A stretch of 64,000 nucleotides of DNA from Locusta migratoria (GCA_026315105.1 CM048744.1:660551676-660615675); one strand, 5' to 3'. Shown: positions 42,490 to 53,360, numbered from the stretch's first letter. Numbers and translations are program-made. Notes: a model not told the origin generated them from the letters alone.

Positions 42490-43050
42490 TTTTTATTTAT
42501 TTATTTATTTTTTTTTATTGACACCTACACGTAGAATTTTATACAAGTCGATAACTTTAAGCTCCCCGTTAACGTTATCAATCCTCTATCATTATAGTGC
42601 ACAGTGGGTGACTTTTTTTTATCTTTTTGTTATTTTTTTATCTTTTTTTTTCTCCCCAAGGTCAGGAAAAAATTACTACAAAAAAGGAAAAATAAATAAA
42701 GTGGCCTATGTGCCACCGCCACTTTTGCCCTAAGAATAAACAAAAAAACAAAACAAAAAAACAAAATTAACTGTACCTCTTCAGGCGTTGGCTCCTGTCT
42801 ATACCTATCCCAAATCAAACTAACCTAGATACACTAAGTGATAGGAGGAAAACATAGGAATGGGAAGGAGTCATTTGCAATCATTCATTTATTTATTTTT
42901 ATTGCTTTATTGAAGTGTTCTATGTCTTGTTCTCTTTGTGCAGTTCTTCACACGCCTTCAGTGGTGAACATCCAAACTCGTCTTCTCGATAATTTTTGTA
43001 TAGGTTCCGTTTTCAGTTCTTTCAGGACTCGTATCACCAAGAACATCACA

Positions 43051-46000
43051 TTAGCTTCTCATAGTTTGAACGTTCCAGCTGGGAGGCGGATCGTGAAAGA
43101 CGCTCCATAAAAAATTGGAAAAGTACTGTTGGTATTTGGGGTTACGAACGATAGCGCAATGGCGATCATTGAGATACGTCCAGTAATCCAGTTCTGATTT
43201 CTCGTCTCGGTCGAAAAGGTAGCGGACGGTGTGGCCGCGTATCCAGTTCACAGCGTTAGTTTTCGTGGCCGGGTAATAAATCGTGTCCGGGAATAGGAGC
43301 GTCTGGAGTGAGAGCTGCGCAGGTGTACGTCGGGTGACGATAGCGAGAATGCGTTGTGCGAGTCTCCAGACGTCAGAGGAAGGACCACATTCGGACCGGT
43401 GGTTGTCGGTGTCATCCACCCCACAGTGAAGACATAGGGGTGTGTCAGCGAGTCGGATACGGTGCAGGCGATAACGGTTGACTTGTTTACCGTTGACGGT
43501 GATATACCAGGCGGACTGGACGCTGGAATCAAGAAAAACTGCATGTACTGCTTTCCATGCACGACGCCATATGATTTGCGGAAACTTTTGTTCAATAGGA
43601 TTGGGGGGCTGATGTAGTTGGAGGGTCTCATAGACAGTCTTTGCCCGTAATATCCGTGAAAGAGGTAAGGATTGGTAAATGTAGCTTAATTCCAAAAAGA
43701 AGTGTCGGATGTAGTAAAAAGGGCCTGGAATGTCAGATAAATTGACTGGGGATGTTTTAGAGACGGGTGCATATTCTCGTAAAAGCAGTCCGGTCATGCT
43801 CGTCGGGCAGTGTCGCCATATTTTCAGTTGGGAACTAACAAACAGTGCCGTGACTTTTTGTGGGACGTGGAAGAGACCGATCCCACCACGATCCCGTGGG
43901 AGGGAAAGTGAGGCATATTGGACCTTGAATAATAGTCCAGTACAGACAAAGGATCCCATCGCCATCATCATGCGACGGGCAATGGATATCGGGATCGGGA
44001 ACACTTGTGCCACATGGGGAATGCGAGAGGCGTGATAAACGTTCACGTAACGCGCACGTTGAATCACATCCAGGGATCTAAATCGGTGTTGAAAGAGGCT
44101 TCCCCGGATCGTTTGGAGCAGACGCCTGGCATTTAAGGTCGCCGAACGACGAAGATCTTTTGTAAAGTCAATGCCTAAGTAGCGGACGGTGGTGGCCACA
44201 CTTAGGGGGGCAACGCATCTAGCAGATAGACCCTCTCCAATAAGCAGAACCTTCGATTTAGCAACGTTGAGAGAACTGCCCGATGCTTCGCCATATGTTG
44301 TTATCCATGTCAGAGCTGCGCGAACGTCGTCTTCACTGCGTAGGAAGAGCATAAGATCATCAGCGTATGCCACACAGTAGAAACGGTGTCCGTGCAAAGA
44401 TACGCCCGTCAGACGTCGGCGAAGTCCTTGGAGCAGGGGTTCTAAGACAAATGCATACATAATTGTAGAAAGTGGGCAACCTTGTCTAACAGACCGTGCA
44501 ATCCTAAGTGGCGCAGTGAGGCGTCCATTATAGAGTACTCTGGAAGTTGCGCCACTCAAAAGGCGCTTTACTACACTCACTATCTGTGCCGGAAAGCCCA
44601 TGTGTTGTAGGACCGTTACCAGAAAAGTGTGATCTACCCGATCGAATGCCTGACTGAAGTCAAGCGAAGCCAGTGCACCAGGCAGTTGTCGGAACTTGGC
44701 GAGCGCAATCATGTCCCTGTAACGGCAAAGGGCCGTTCGAACATTGTTGGCTCCACCCAGGGAAGTCTGGTCGTGGGATGTTACGTACGGTGCTGCCTTC
44801 TTGAGTCGAGTTGCTAACAAGCGGGTGAATATCTTTAAGTCACTATTGAGAAGAGTGATGGGCCGGTAGTCGCTGATCCGTGATCGCCCGTGAGGTTTAG
44901 GGACGGGAACAATAACACCGTCTAGGAAGGCGGGAGGGATCGTCGTTGCTGGGGACATCAGTTCACGGCAGATAGCTGTCCAAGTGGGTACCAACAGGTA
45001 GCTAAAACTCTTGTAAAATTCTAGGGGGAGGCCGTCAGGTCCTGGGGATTTATTGGCGGCTCCCGCCCTGATAGCGTCCAGGACTTCGTCAGTGGTCACG
45101 TCTTCTTCGAGTTCAGTCGCCACGTCTTCCGGAACAGTGTTAGTGATGAGTGCCGCAACCTCCTCGATTAAAGTTGGGTTTTGTGGAGCGGCCATGTACA
45201 ACCGGGTGAAGTGAGAACGAAAAGCATGACCAATATCTTTTTGAGATGTATGTCGTCGGCCTTCCACATCGACAAGATCTTGTATAAGAGCTCGACGTCG
45301 ATGACTGCGTTCTGCAAGTACATGGTACATAGTCGGTGGTTCCTGAGGTATACGATCATTAGTACGGGACCTCACAATGACGCCTTCTAATCGTCGACGC
45401 GTGAGAAGGGTGATATGTGCTTTAGCACGATGCACGATCGTCTGTCGAGATGGAGAGAATGGCATCGAAGTGCACTCTCGTAGGATCGCGTAGTGAAAGT
45501 CTAAGGTGCTTGCTTCCCAGGCCTTGACATCTTTACCGTATCCCATCAATGCTTTTCGTAGTGCCGGTTTCGCGCAGGATAACCACCATGATAAAGTCGA
45601 CGTGTAGGCGGGGCGACGGCGGCGGCAGAGGGCCCATGCGTCCTCTACTACGCATCGACAGTCAGGAGCAGTCAGGTGGGCAACGTTCAGTTTCCATGGA
45701 CCGCGACTGTGCCACACTCGTTGTCGGGCGAGGACGACGTCGCAGATGTAGGCTTCATGATTGGAGAAGGCCATAGGCCATACTTCAGCATGTCGTGTGG
45801 CATCAGCGAGGGTGCGTGTAAGGTAAACGCGGTCGAGTCGACTGGACGAGTGTGCTGTGTAGTATGTGAACCCCGCGCGTGTTCCATAGAGTTTCGTCCA
45901 TGAATCGATTAGTTGTAGTCGATCGATAATGGAAGACAGGGCTGCGCACGGAAAATGTGTGGGGAGTTGATCAGTGGGTCCTTGTGTGCAGTTGAAATCC

Positions 46001-46497
46001 CCGCCAAGCACCAGATCATCCAGTGGACCCACAAAAAGCGGCATTACCTCGTCAGCAAAGAAGACATGTCGTTCTCTACGTCTGTTGGAGCCTGACGGTG
46101 CATATACGTTGATAACACACACACCGAACAGAGTAAGGGCCATTCCCCTCGCATTAGGAAGGTACACAACATCTTCAGCAGGGAGCCCTTCGCGGAGGAG
46201 GATGGCAACTCCGCTACCATTGTCGGAGGCGTGAGAGATGTGTGCTTCGTAGCCGTTAGGAGCGTAGAAGGCAGAGACGAACACTTCTTGAAGAAGGGCA
46301 ATGTCGACATCGGCAGCGTATATGGTGTCACGGAACATCGCCAATTTGTGAGGAGCTCTGATGGTAGCAAAATTCATCGTTGCAATGCGGTAGTGTTGCA
46401 GACGTGCTCCTGCTGATGTCGATAGGGGTCCTGTTAAGATGTCCGGTGGGTGTGGGGCGTCAGAAGCCGCCACTGTGTCTGCAATCACTAGACGCAA
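43051..46497 (-). CDS. Tx1/L1-like ORF2 (endonuclease and reverse transcriptase)
   Basis: About 1148 open codons. Endonuclease: IATMNFATIR, ALLQEVF, LVLGGDFNCTQG, SSRLDRVYLT and, where SDH is usual, FSNHEAY. RT: NKSPGPDGLPLEFYK, VIVPVPKPHG, YRPITLLNSDLKIFTR, ASLDFSQAFDRVDH, VRQGCPLSTIMYAF and FYCVAYADDLMLFL (catalytic Asp pair). The C-terminal zinc motif is CLHCGVDDTDNHRSEC. The first base given is a TTG; the first ATG in frame is at 46377, inside the first endonuclease strand. ORF1 ends at 46488, and ORF2 lies in the -1 frame with respect to it. Expression may therefore use -1 frameshifting or termination-reinitiation, though I saw no canonical slippery heptamer. There is no stop within the frame, so coding potential is intact. 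Confidence 0.9.
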   Translation of the reverse strand: MRLVIADTVAASDAPHPPDILTGPLSTSAGARLQHYRIATMNFATIRAPHKLAMFRDTIYAADVDIALLQEVFVSAFYAPNGYEAHISHASDNGSGVAILLREGLPAEDVVYLPNARGMALTLFGVCVINVYAPSGSNRRRERHVFFADEVMPLFVGPLDDLVLGGDFNCTQGPTDQLPTHFPCAALSSIIDRLQLIDSWTKLYGTRAGFTYYTAHSSSRLDRVYLTRTLADATRHAEVWPMAFSNHEAYICDVVLARQRVWHSRGPWKLNVAHLTAPDCRCVVEDAWALCRRRRPAYTSTLSWWLSCAKPALRKALMGYGKDVKAWEASTLDFHYAILRECTSMPFSPSRQTIVHRAKAHITLLTRRRLEGVIVRSRTNDRIPQEPPTMYHVLAERSHRRRALIQDLVDVEGRRHTSQKDIGHAFRSHFTRLYMAAPQNPTLIEEVAALITNTVPEDVATELEEDVTTDEVLDAIRAGAANKSPGPDGLPLEFYKSFSYLLVPTWTAICRELMSPATTIPPAFLDGVIVPVPKPHGRSRISDYRPITLLNSDLKIFTRLLATRLKKAAPYVTSHDQTSLGGANNVRTALCRYRDMIALAKFRQLPGALASLDFSQAFDRVDHTFLVTVLQHMGFPAQIVSVVKRLLSGATSRVLYNGRLTAPLRIARSVRQGCPLSTIMYAFVLEPLLQGLRRRLTGVSLHGHRFYCVAYADDLMLFLRSEDDVRAALTWITTYGEASGSSLNVAKSKVLLIGEGLSARCVAPLSVATTVRYLGIDFTKDLRRSATLNARRLLQTIRGSLFQHRFRSLDVIQRARYVNVYHASRIPHVAQVFPIPISIARRMMMAMGSFVCTGLLFKVQYASLSLPRDRGGIGLFHVPQKVTALFVSSQLKIWRHCPTSMTGLLLREYAPVSKTSPVNLSDIPGPFYYIRHFFLELSYIYQSLPLSRILRAKTVYETLQLHQPPNPIEQKFPQIIWRRAWKAVHAVFLDSSVQSAWYITVNGKQVNRYRLHRIRLADTPLCLHCGVDDTDNHRSECGPSSDVWRLAQRILAIVTRRTPAQLSLQTLLFPDTIYYPATKTNAVNWIRGHTVRYLFDRDEKSELDYWTYLNDRHCAIVRNPKYQQYFSNFLWSVFHDPPPSWNVQTMRS

Positions 46498-47780
46498 GTT
46501 TTGTCGGGCGCCACCGAGGGATTCGCCCCATCCGGCGGGCCAGAGTTCTGATCTGCCTCATCTTCGACATCGGCGCTCCAGGGGGCCGACACGAAAGTCG
46601 AGTGATTCTCACTCCCTTCGAGTGGTAGGGGTGGTGATGCTGCCACAGTGTTATCCTGTGGGGGTGCCTCTACAGGGTCCACTGTTGTCCGGGGAGATAG
46701 AAGGCAGTGAATAGGACGTTCTTCGGTTGGGACATCGGGTACGGCGTTTTCCGTGGTTGTGACGCTCGAAGAGAGAACATTGTCAGACATCCTGTCGTCT
46801 TCCTGTGGGGGGATGTCATCGGAGGACGTTCGACTTCTCTTCTTCCGTTTCCTGGGCGATCGCTGTTTCCGAACGTGCTGCTCCGTGTCGGAATGCGGGT
46901 GTCCGTCGTCCGACGTAGTGCCCGTCTGTATGAAAGCTGCGGTGGGCACCACTCTTGGGTCGAGGTCCATCGCTTCGGCCGCGCCGTCTTTCATGTTCTG
47001 AAAGTTTGTCGGTCTCGTCTCAGGCATGGTAGAAGAGGATGCGGAAGTCTCTTCCACGCTGCAGTCCTCGGCGGGAAGCGTTGGCGGGAGAAAGGACGCA
47101 TCCTGAAGTGTTGCTTCAGGTTTTCGCACGGCTGAGGCGTAGGAGTCTGATACAGGTGGTGCTGTTGCAGCTGGAACTGCCTCATCTGTCGGAATCCGGA
47201 GTAAACGGCGATGGAGACATTCGGAACGAACGTGGCCCTCTTGTCCACAGCCTGCACAAGTCCGCGGCTGTCCATCATACATGACGATGGCTCGCACACC
47301 ACCAATCATTAGGTAGGATGGTACGTGTTTTGACAGTTCGATCTTGATCTGTCGTACGCCGTTTAATACTTGGTACGTCGTGAACGTCTGCCATTTTTCA
47401 GCCATGTGTCCCACAACCTTGCCGTAGGGGCGAAAGGCTTCAACGACGGCGTCTTGCGGTACCTCGAATGGAAGCTCAAACACACGAAGTGTTCGCAGTC
47501 CGAATCCTGCATGGTCCACTGTCACTTCCCCGATATGTCCGTCCGAGTGTTTGAATTTCAGTCCTTGTGCGTGTTGTCGTACGACTTCAGCGCATGCGGT
47601 CTCAGATGTCATTTTGATGTAAACGACACTGCCGGTGATCGAGAAGTGGATACCTATCACTTCTTGTGGGTTCAATCGTAGCTCATCACGAATAAATTGT
47701 TCAATTTCGTAAGCGCGTGGTCGTGGATGTTCTGCTTGGAATGTAACTTTCAGGGTCGCTCGGCGGTAAGAGTGCGCCAT
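46488..47780 (-). CDS. Tx1/L1-like ORF1 (RNA-binding protein)
   Basis: About 430 codons from the ATG at 47780 (MAHSYRRATLKVTFQAEHP). A GTG three codons upstream is in frame but unlikely to be used. Residues 1-150 resemble an RRM-like fold (KVTFQAEHPRPRAYEIEQFI, VRVFELPFEVPQDAVVEAF-type strands, TYQVLNGVRQIKIELSK). A single zinc knuckle follows, CAGCGQEGHVRSEC. The rest is low-complexity and Ser/Pro/Asp-rich, with a basic stretch (RKQRSPRKRKKRSRT) that could act in nuclear import or RNA binding. It overlaps ORF2 by 10 bp. The frame is intact. Confidence 0.88.
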   Translation of the reverse strand: MAHSYRRATLKVTFQAEHPRPRAYEIEQFIRDELRLNPQEVIGIHFSITGSVVYIKMTSETACAEVVRQHAQGLKFKHSDGHIGEVTVDHAGFGLRTLRVFELPFEVPQDAVVEAFRPYGKVVGHMAEKWQTFTTYQVLNGVRQIKIELSKHVPSYLMIGGVRAIVMYDGQPRTCAGCGQEGHVRSECLHRRLLRIPTDEAVPAATAPPVSDSYASAVRKPEATLQDASFLPPTLPAEDCSVEETSASSSTMPETRPTNFQNMKDGAAEAMDLDPRVVPTAAFIQTGTTSDDGHPHSDTEQHVRKQRSPRKRKKRSRTSSDDIPPQEDDRMSDNVLSSSVTTTENAVPDVPTEERPIHCLLSPRTTVDPVEAPPQDNTVAASPPLPLEGSENHSTFVSAPWSADVEDEADQNSGPPDGANPSVAPDKTCV

Positions 47781-47908
47781 AATGTACACAGTTACGGGAC
47801 TCGAGACAAATACAAATACCGCGACGCGGAAGTAAACAACACCGGCGGCGGGGCAGTACCCTGCGCGCGGAGCAGGTCCGCACGCGCCTACGGACGAAAG
47901 CCAACTGA

Positions 47909-48165
47909 CGGATTAACGAAGGGGGTCGGAGTGCCGGCCAGCCTCGATGTGGTTTTTAGGCGGTTTTCCACATCCCCTAGGTGAATACCGGGCTGGTCCC
48001 CACGTCCCGCCTCAGTTACACGATTCGCAAACGCGTTACACGTTCACATATATAACTCTACACTTGGGGTACACATTTCCTCCCAGAGGGCAGGGGGTAG
48101 CGGCAGGAAGGGCATCCGGCCACCCCTTCAATATTAACACGCCAATTCCGGTCTCAACGACTCAA
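47909..48165 (+). mobile_element. SINE family C body, right half of the split SINE
   Basis: CGGATTAACGAAGGGGGTCG, then GTGCCGGCCAGCCTCGATGT, TTTTTAGGCGGTTTTCCACA, TACCGGGCTGGTCCCCACG, then AGGAAGGGCATCCGGCCACC. It runs in the same orientation as the head at 42411. It carries the long body typical of this abundant insect SINE class. Confidence 0.75.
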
Positions 48166-48800
48166 CCGTTTTGGTTGATTTTGTTGTTGTTGTGTTAGTA
48201 ATTTCCGGGACAAGATTTTCATGAAAGGACTATTTTTTAATCCGCTGAGAAAGTCGGAAAAATTGGATGGTATTTTTGTAATCAAATTTCAATAAAGGAA
48301 ATGATATGATCAGTTTGACAGTTCCGCAGTCACCTTTTTTCGTAAGGAAAAAAATGTGAAGCTTAGTTTGACAATTCCTTACAAGGACAAAATTCGCATT
48401 GAATATTGATGTTTGGGAAAAAGAGGAAGAGAGACAGAAAAGGCAATGAAATGATTATTAAGAAAGAAAGAGAGGATATAGACGCAGAGAGGAGGACAGG
48501 GATTGAGTGTGGAATAAGAGATACGCAACAAATAGGGTGAAGACGATGGACAGATGTAGGTGGGAGGAGAAGATTAACAAAGGGAGGGGGCAGGCAGGGA
48601 GAGACGGATAAACAGAGGGGGGAGGAGAGGTATGAAGAAAGAGGAGGAGAAAGAGATGAGCATTGCCGGCTTCGCTAGTTTAAAATATTAACATTTCGCT
48701 CAAGTCACCATTCACTTGGTCTTAACAATACTACCTCAGCACATTGTTAGTTACGACTTCGCGTAAATGGTTTCTCGATATTATACAATGCCAATTTTGT
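48166..48800. other. Purine-rich and AT-rich sequence
   Basis: 48410-48665 is strongly purine-rich on the plus strand (AGAGAGGAT, GGGAGGAGAAG, GAGGAGGAGAAAG). No gene or element ends are recognised. Confidence 0.6.
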
Positions 48801-48999
48801 TCAAATGTTCAAATGTTTGTTAAGCTTATGGGACTTAACTACGGGGTCATCAGTTCCTAAACTTACAAACTACTTATGAACTACTTACGAACTAGGACGG
48901 CACAAATATCCATGCCCGAGGGGGGATTCGAACCCCCGACCGTAGCGGCCGTGCTGATCGTGACTGCAGTGCCTCAGTCACCTCGGCCACCGCGGCCGG
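48801..48999 (-). mobile_element. SINE family A, full length
   Basis: Tail TTCAAATGTTCAAATGTTTG at 48801; head ends CACCGCGGCCGG at 48999; GGATTCGAACCCCC near 48928. The flanks share CAATTT only, so the duplication is uncertain. Confidence 0.9.
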
Positions 49000-49104
49000 C
49001 AATTTCAATTTTGGAAATGGCTATTGGTAAAGGAAACAATGTTTCGGCCACGGCTATAATGGTCTCCTCCTGGTTCTACTGGTAGCCTATATTGTTTGTT
49101 GTGA

Positions 49105-49158
<54 letters not shown>

Positions 49159-49160
49159 AC
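49105..49160. repeat. (CA)n microsatellite
   Basis: ACACATACACATAC followed by about 20 CA units and AAACACACAC. Confidence 0.95.
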
Positions 49161-49616
49161 TTGTCTTCTTAAAATTCTCCTCGTACATGTAAACAACATT
49201 ATTCTGTCTAAGTAAACCGTTGAAAGCTACTGGACATTTTAATGCTGATGTTCCAATTTTTCCGCAAACATTTAAAGTGCGACTTTTCACTTCACAGTAC
49301 AAGCATGGAAAATTATCACGGAAAATGCCTTCGCGGGTGAGTTCACCGACTTGTTCCTGACGTCTTTTAAATTTATTGACGGTGAAAGTGACAGTACTGA
49401 CGCAAAAGGTGACGGAACGTGCAGCTGCGATACGTTAACGTTGAGAAACTCGATGGTGCACAAATCACGGCAGTTGGTCGTGACACGGTGCTGACAGAAG
49501 AGAGACTCAAATATCTGGCCACAAAGAAATAAAAGTTACATAATAAGTATCCCATTGCCGATTCGGGTAATTGAGTTACCAGAAAAGCATTTCTGCAATA
49601 TTTTGCGAGAAAACAG

Positions 49617-49690
49617 AGCGAGGTGAAGCAGTGGTTAGCGCATTGGGCTCGCATTTGGAAGGCGGCGGTTCAAACCCGCCTCTGATAAAC
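49617..49690 (+). repeat. tRNA-like SINE head (family B)
   Basis: CGAGGTGAAGCAGTGGTTAG, GGGCTCGCATTTGGAAGG and GGCGGTTCAAACCCGCC match the head of the family B copy at 49771, but no body follows. Confidence 0.75.
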
Positions 49691-49770
49691 AATTCGTCAT
49701 TTACACGAAAGAGATGAAATAGTTTCAAAAGAGATATTCTGCGAGGGGCGGTCCATGATGGTTTACACTC

Positions 49771-50028
49771 ACCGAGCGAGGTGGCGCAGTGGTAACGCAC
49801 TGGACTCGCTTTCGGGAGGACGGTGGTTCAAATCCATCTACGCCCACCCAGATTGAGGTTTTCCGTTATTTACCTACATCACTCCAGGCAAATGCCAGGA
49901 TGGTTACTTTGCAAGGGCACTGCCGATTTCTTTTCACATCTTTACCCTAAACTCCGAGCGTTAGCTCCGTATCTAATGACCAAGCTGTCGATGGAACGTT
50001 TAAGGCTAAGCTCCTTCTTTTCGTGATG
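49771..50028 (+). mobile_element. SINE family B, nearly complete
   Basis: The head has CCGAGCGAGGTGGCGCAGTG (A-box region), GGACTCGCTTTCGGGAGG and GGTGGTTCAAATCCATC (B-box region). The body follows: TTGAGGTTTTCCGTTATTTA, CCAGGCAAATGCCAGGATGG, AAGGGCACTGCCGATTTC, and ends GATGGAACGTTTAAGGC. This architecture is very widespread in insects. Confidence 0.87.
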
Positions 50029-50276
50029 GTTTTACACTCAGTTTTTCCATCATTCATAGTGCGCCATTGACTCATTGTCACGGTTGCAAGTATTTATTAC
50101 CTTGTTCTACAACTACAACGCTTCTCTGGAAATCACACTAAAGTACGGTATGTGTCAAATGACCTTTAGTGAGGGACCGTGTGCAGTGTAAATAAGTAAC
50201 AATGGTTAACAACTTGGTATTACACTGCCACTTACCCACAGCAACAAACAACCCACACTAAGAACACTACAACACA

Positions 50277-50415
50277 AAAATGTTCAAATGTTTGTAAAGC
50301 TTATGGGACTTAACTACGGGGTCATCAGTCCCTAAACTTACAAACTACTTATGAACTAGCTAACACTAAGGACGGCACAAATATCGATGCCGGAGGGGGG
50401 ATTCGAACCCCGGAC
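50277..50415 (-). mobile_element. SINE family A, 5'-truncated, 12-bp TSD
   Basis: The body and B-box half (GGATTCGAACCCC) are present but the head before it is missing. Exact duplication CACTACAACACA at 50265-50276 and 50416-50427, so truncation happened on insertion. Confidence 0.93.
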
Positions 50416-50427
50416 CACTACAACACA

Positions 50428-52979
50428 GCCAAAAGTTGTGCCCCTCTGAGACGATTTTTAGAAATGACCGCCATAAATCCCAACCAATATTACTATTGGA
50501 CTTCTTAATTTCTTCACCTACAGATTTCATAACACAAAGTGAAACATACAAACCGACATAGGCAGATCATGTAGTGGCAAAGTTCACGTAAAATACTGTA
50601 TTTACCCAACAAAATTATGATCGCCAGCTTAATTAGGCATAAATCGACACTGGTTACAACGAAGATTCCACTAACTGATCATTCTCTTTGGCAGAATTGA
50701 TTTGACAAGAAACAAGTAACATATAAACACTTAAAAAATACACGGATTGACTATGTGAATAATCTGTAACAAAAATTATAAATAAACAAATATGCAGTGT
50801 CTTTTGTTGATGGCAGACAAGACTCAAAACAATGGTGCACAGTCTAATGTTGTAGGAACCATGGAACATGGTGAATATTGGGAAAAAACTTGGTAACTGT
50901 ACCTTTGGCAGTACGATTATAAATGTAAATGATATTTTGTTTTTCAGTAAAACAAAATTTCTAACCAAAGCTATTAATCTCTTCTTAAAACTAGTTAATG
51001 TTTGATTTACGTCTAATACTTTTACTCTACTACCTATCACCATTCAGTTCTGTTCCATATCAAAATATCTGTTTAGCTCTAAGAAAGTTTTACCATCAAG
51101 TTAGAAATTTAATCTGTGTTTTATTTCTGTTATTGCTTTAACGAACTAAAACCAACTCTTTGTTTATGCTTTGCTCAGATTACTAGTGTTGGCTGTTAAA
51201 CTGAACTACCAGGGAGGGGTTTGGTGGGGTAGCGACCAACAAGACTCCAAGGCTTCGGAATCCCTCGTCGCAAAACAAGCACCAGTACTTCCGAAATGTG
51301 CCGAACGGACACGACTCGCTCTTGGAAAACTCTGCACCAGTTTAAAGAAACAAAGAGCGTGTTTGTGTGTTTGTTACGTTTCACCACAGTGTATTGGTGT
51401 TATTTATTTCATAGTGTGCAGTGTACTTTGAAAGTTCTTAGTGCTAATTCCTCAAAATGGATGCGCAATGTGTAATTCAACAATTATTTGGATTCTTCGT
51501 ATATAAATATGTAACTTTTGTATAAAACATTTTTTTCGTTTCATGATATATGGCGCTGTAATAGACAAAACTAAAAAAAGGGGAAATTGTTGAAAAACGC
51601 TAATATCTCAAACAAATACACATCACACCAGGAAAATCAGAGTAGAGTTTTTCTTGATTCTGTTAATGCTATCTCGTGACGTCTCCGACAATCGAATGGA
51701 ACACAAACTACTGTATGATCATGCTATCAGTCCGTGGCCAGTCAGTTTGTTGTATTTCAATGATTCGGACTGTACCCACCTCTACGCAGTTGTTCCCCAA
51801 TGCAGACAGGGAGTAGATATCACTTCCTGGTACTATCAGGCCCACAGAAATGCTGAAGAAGCTCGTCACAGGTATGCTACACTTTCATTTTTGTCGATTA
51901 CAGCGCCATTTATCATGAACCGAAAAAAAATGTTTCATACAAAAGTTACATATTTGTTTCACTAAGAATCCAAATCTGCAAGAAAAAGTATGCGTTCCTA
52001 TAAAAGATTTCAAACTTGCCTCCCTCCACTCATCACGGGTTTCGGTAAAGGGGGGGAGGGGGCGAGAGTAGCGTCATTGGATGTCCTTCTCAACGCTTTA
52101 ACATTTGCCGGTAACCGTTCTTCGTTTGCTGCTAATTTCTTGAGATATTTGGCACGGTCACTATTAATATCTCGAAAACAGCGCAACATATCGATTTTTT
52201 TTTTAGCATTTCTTTCCCGGAACAACCTTAGAAAGTGAGATGTTAGTGATAGCCCAGATTACAAACCCAGCATACGTCACTGGTAATTGCTTATTATTAT
52301 GCAAAAGATGCAGGCACAATAATGAGGTTCACGCTTGCATATAATTCTAAATAAAACAAAACTACTTTGCCTGTAGTGCAGCGACGAGCGGTAACTGTGG
52401 CTGGCAATAGCATTACAGTGCAAGAGATAAGCAAAAAAAAAAAGGATGCCTAGTAAACTACTTCTTAGCGTCGAAACAAATAAACGAATCCCCATCAAAT
52501 TGTAGCAACTCATGACGTAAGTGTCTCCCACGTACGCCTGCTATAAAATCCCACAGCCACTGCTGCTCGCTGTGAGTTCGACCAGGCCAGATGCCAGCAC
52601 CAACTCCTTCTCAGTCTCGAAGGCTGTGTGGCGCGCTAGCGTATTTTGGCACGCTTTTACACCTTTTCCTGGCACGTTGACATTTTCCGCCTTGTACAAA
52701 ATTACACAAGCTTTTGTATATGAATTTGGCATTATGAAACCCTATGCACGAACCTCAGTAAGCATTACAATATTAACAAAACTCCATAATATTGACAAGG
52801 CGTATTACAAAACAGTTATACAAAATCATTAAAGGAAAATTACATCGTATCTTTGTATACATAATAAATCATGTCAAAGATAGTGAATAAAGATATATTA
52901 CTTCCCTCATCAGCATACAATATAGTCACAAAAAGTTATTTCAACCAGGTTTTACAGAATAAAATTAATCATGGTATTA
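50428..52979. other. Unassigned sequence
   Basis: No known family. One stretch, 51740-51892, is open and reads LYAVVPQCRQGVDITSWYYQ, followed by AEEARHR and CACAG|GTATGC, which is donor-like. I do not recognise it, and no acceptor or partner exon was found. Confidence 0.35.
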
Positions 52980-53360
52980 CACAGTGCCTGTCAGAAGGTT
53001 CATGGGACCACTTTCATACTATGCATCTACCATTCTTCCATTCTCGAATAGCATGCTGGAAGAATGAACACTTAAATATCCCGTTCCGGTTCTGATCTCT
53101 GTTACTTTGTGCTAATTGTCATTTCTGCCTTTTGAGCTGGTAGTAAACAATATATGTTTGAATTCGGAGGACAAAATAGCTGATAGAAATTTCGTTAGTA
53201 GATTATTACAACGAGAATCGCCGTTTCTGTAATGATTGCCACTCCAACTACTGTATCGTTTGTGTGACACTCTCTCCCCTGTATCGTGATAATACAAAAC
53301 GTACTGCCTTGCTTCATACTCTTTAGCTGTCCCCCGTCAATCCCACCTGAGAAGGTCGAA
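52980..53360 (-). mobile_element. Decayed CR1-like LINE 3' end
   Basis: Minus-strand match to the family 3' UTR and last coding part: CAGTGCCTGTCAGAAGGTTC, CATTCTCGAATAGCATGCTG, TTTGAATTCGGAGGAC, and CTCTCTCCCCTGTATCGTGA (reverse of the QYRGDSVTE region). The terminal TAGATG tail is missing. Confidence 0.82.

Larger units (their letters stand above)
42490..47908 (-). mobile_element. Full-length Tx1/L1-like LINE
   Basis: About 5.4 kb on the minus strand. The 3' end is an A-rich tail (T-rich run 42487-42520), and the 3' UTR spans to 43050. ORF2 (43051-46497) and ORF1 (46488-47780) are both open, and a 5' UTR of about 130 bp is GC-rich. A short duplication CGGATT (perhaps up to 9 bp with a mismatch) flanks it, and it divides a SINE. 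Clade assignment rests on SPGPDGLPLEFYK, RQGCPLS and a C-terminal CCHC in ORF2 and a single zinc knuckle in ORF1. Confidence 0.87.

Noticed and set aside
2290..49160. Microsatellites as possible regulatory arrays
   Set aside because: CA and TA runs have no motif structure beyond simple repetition.
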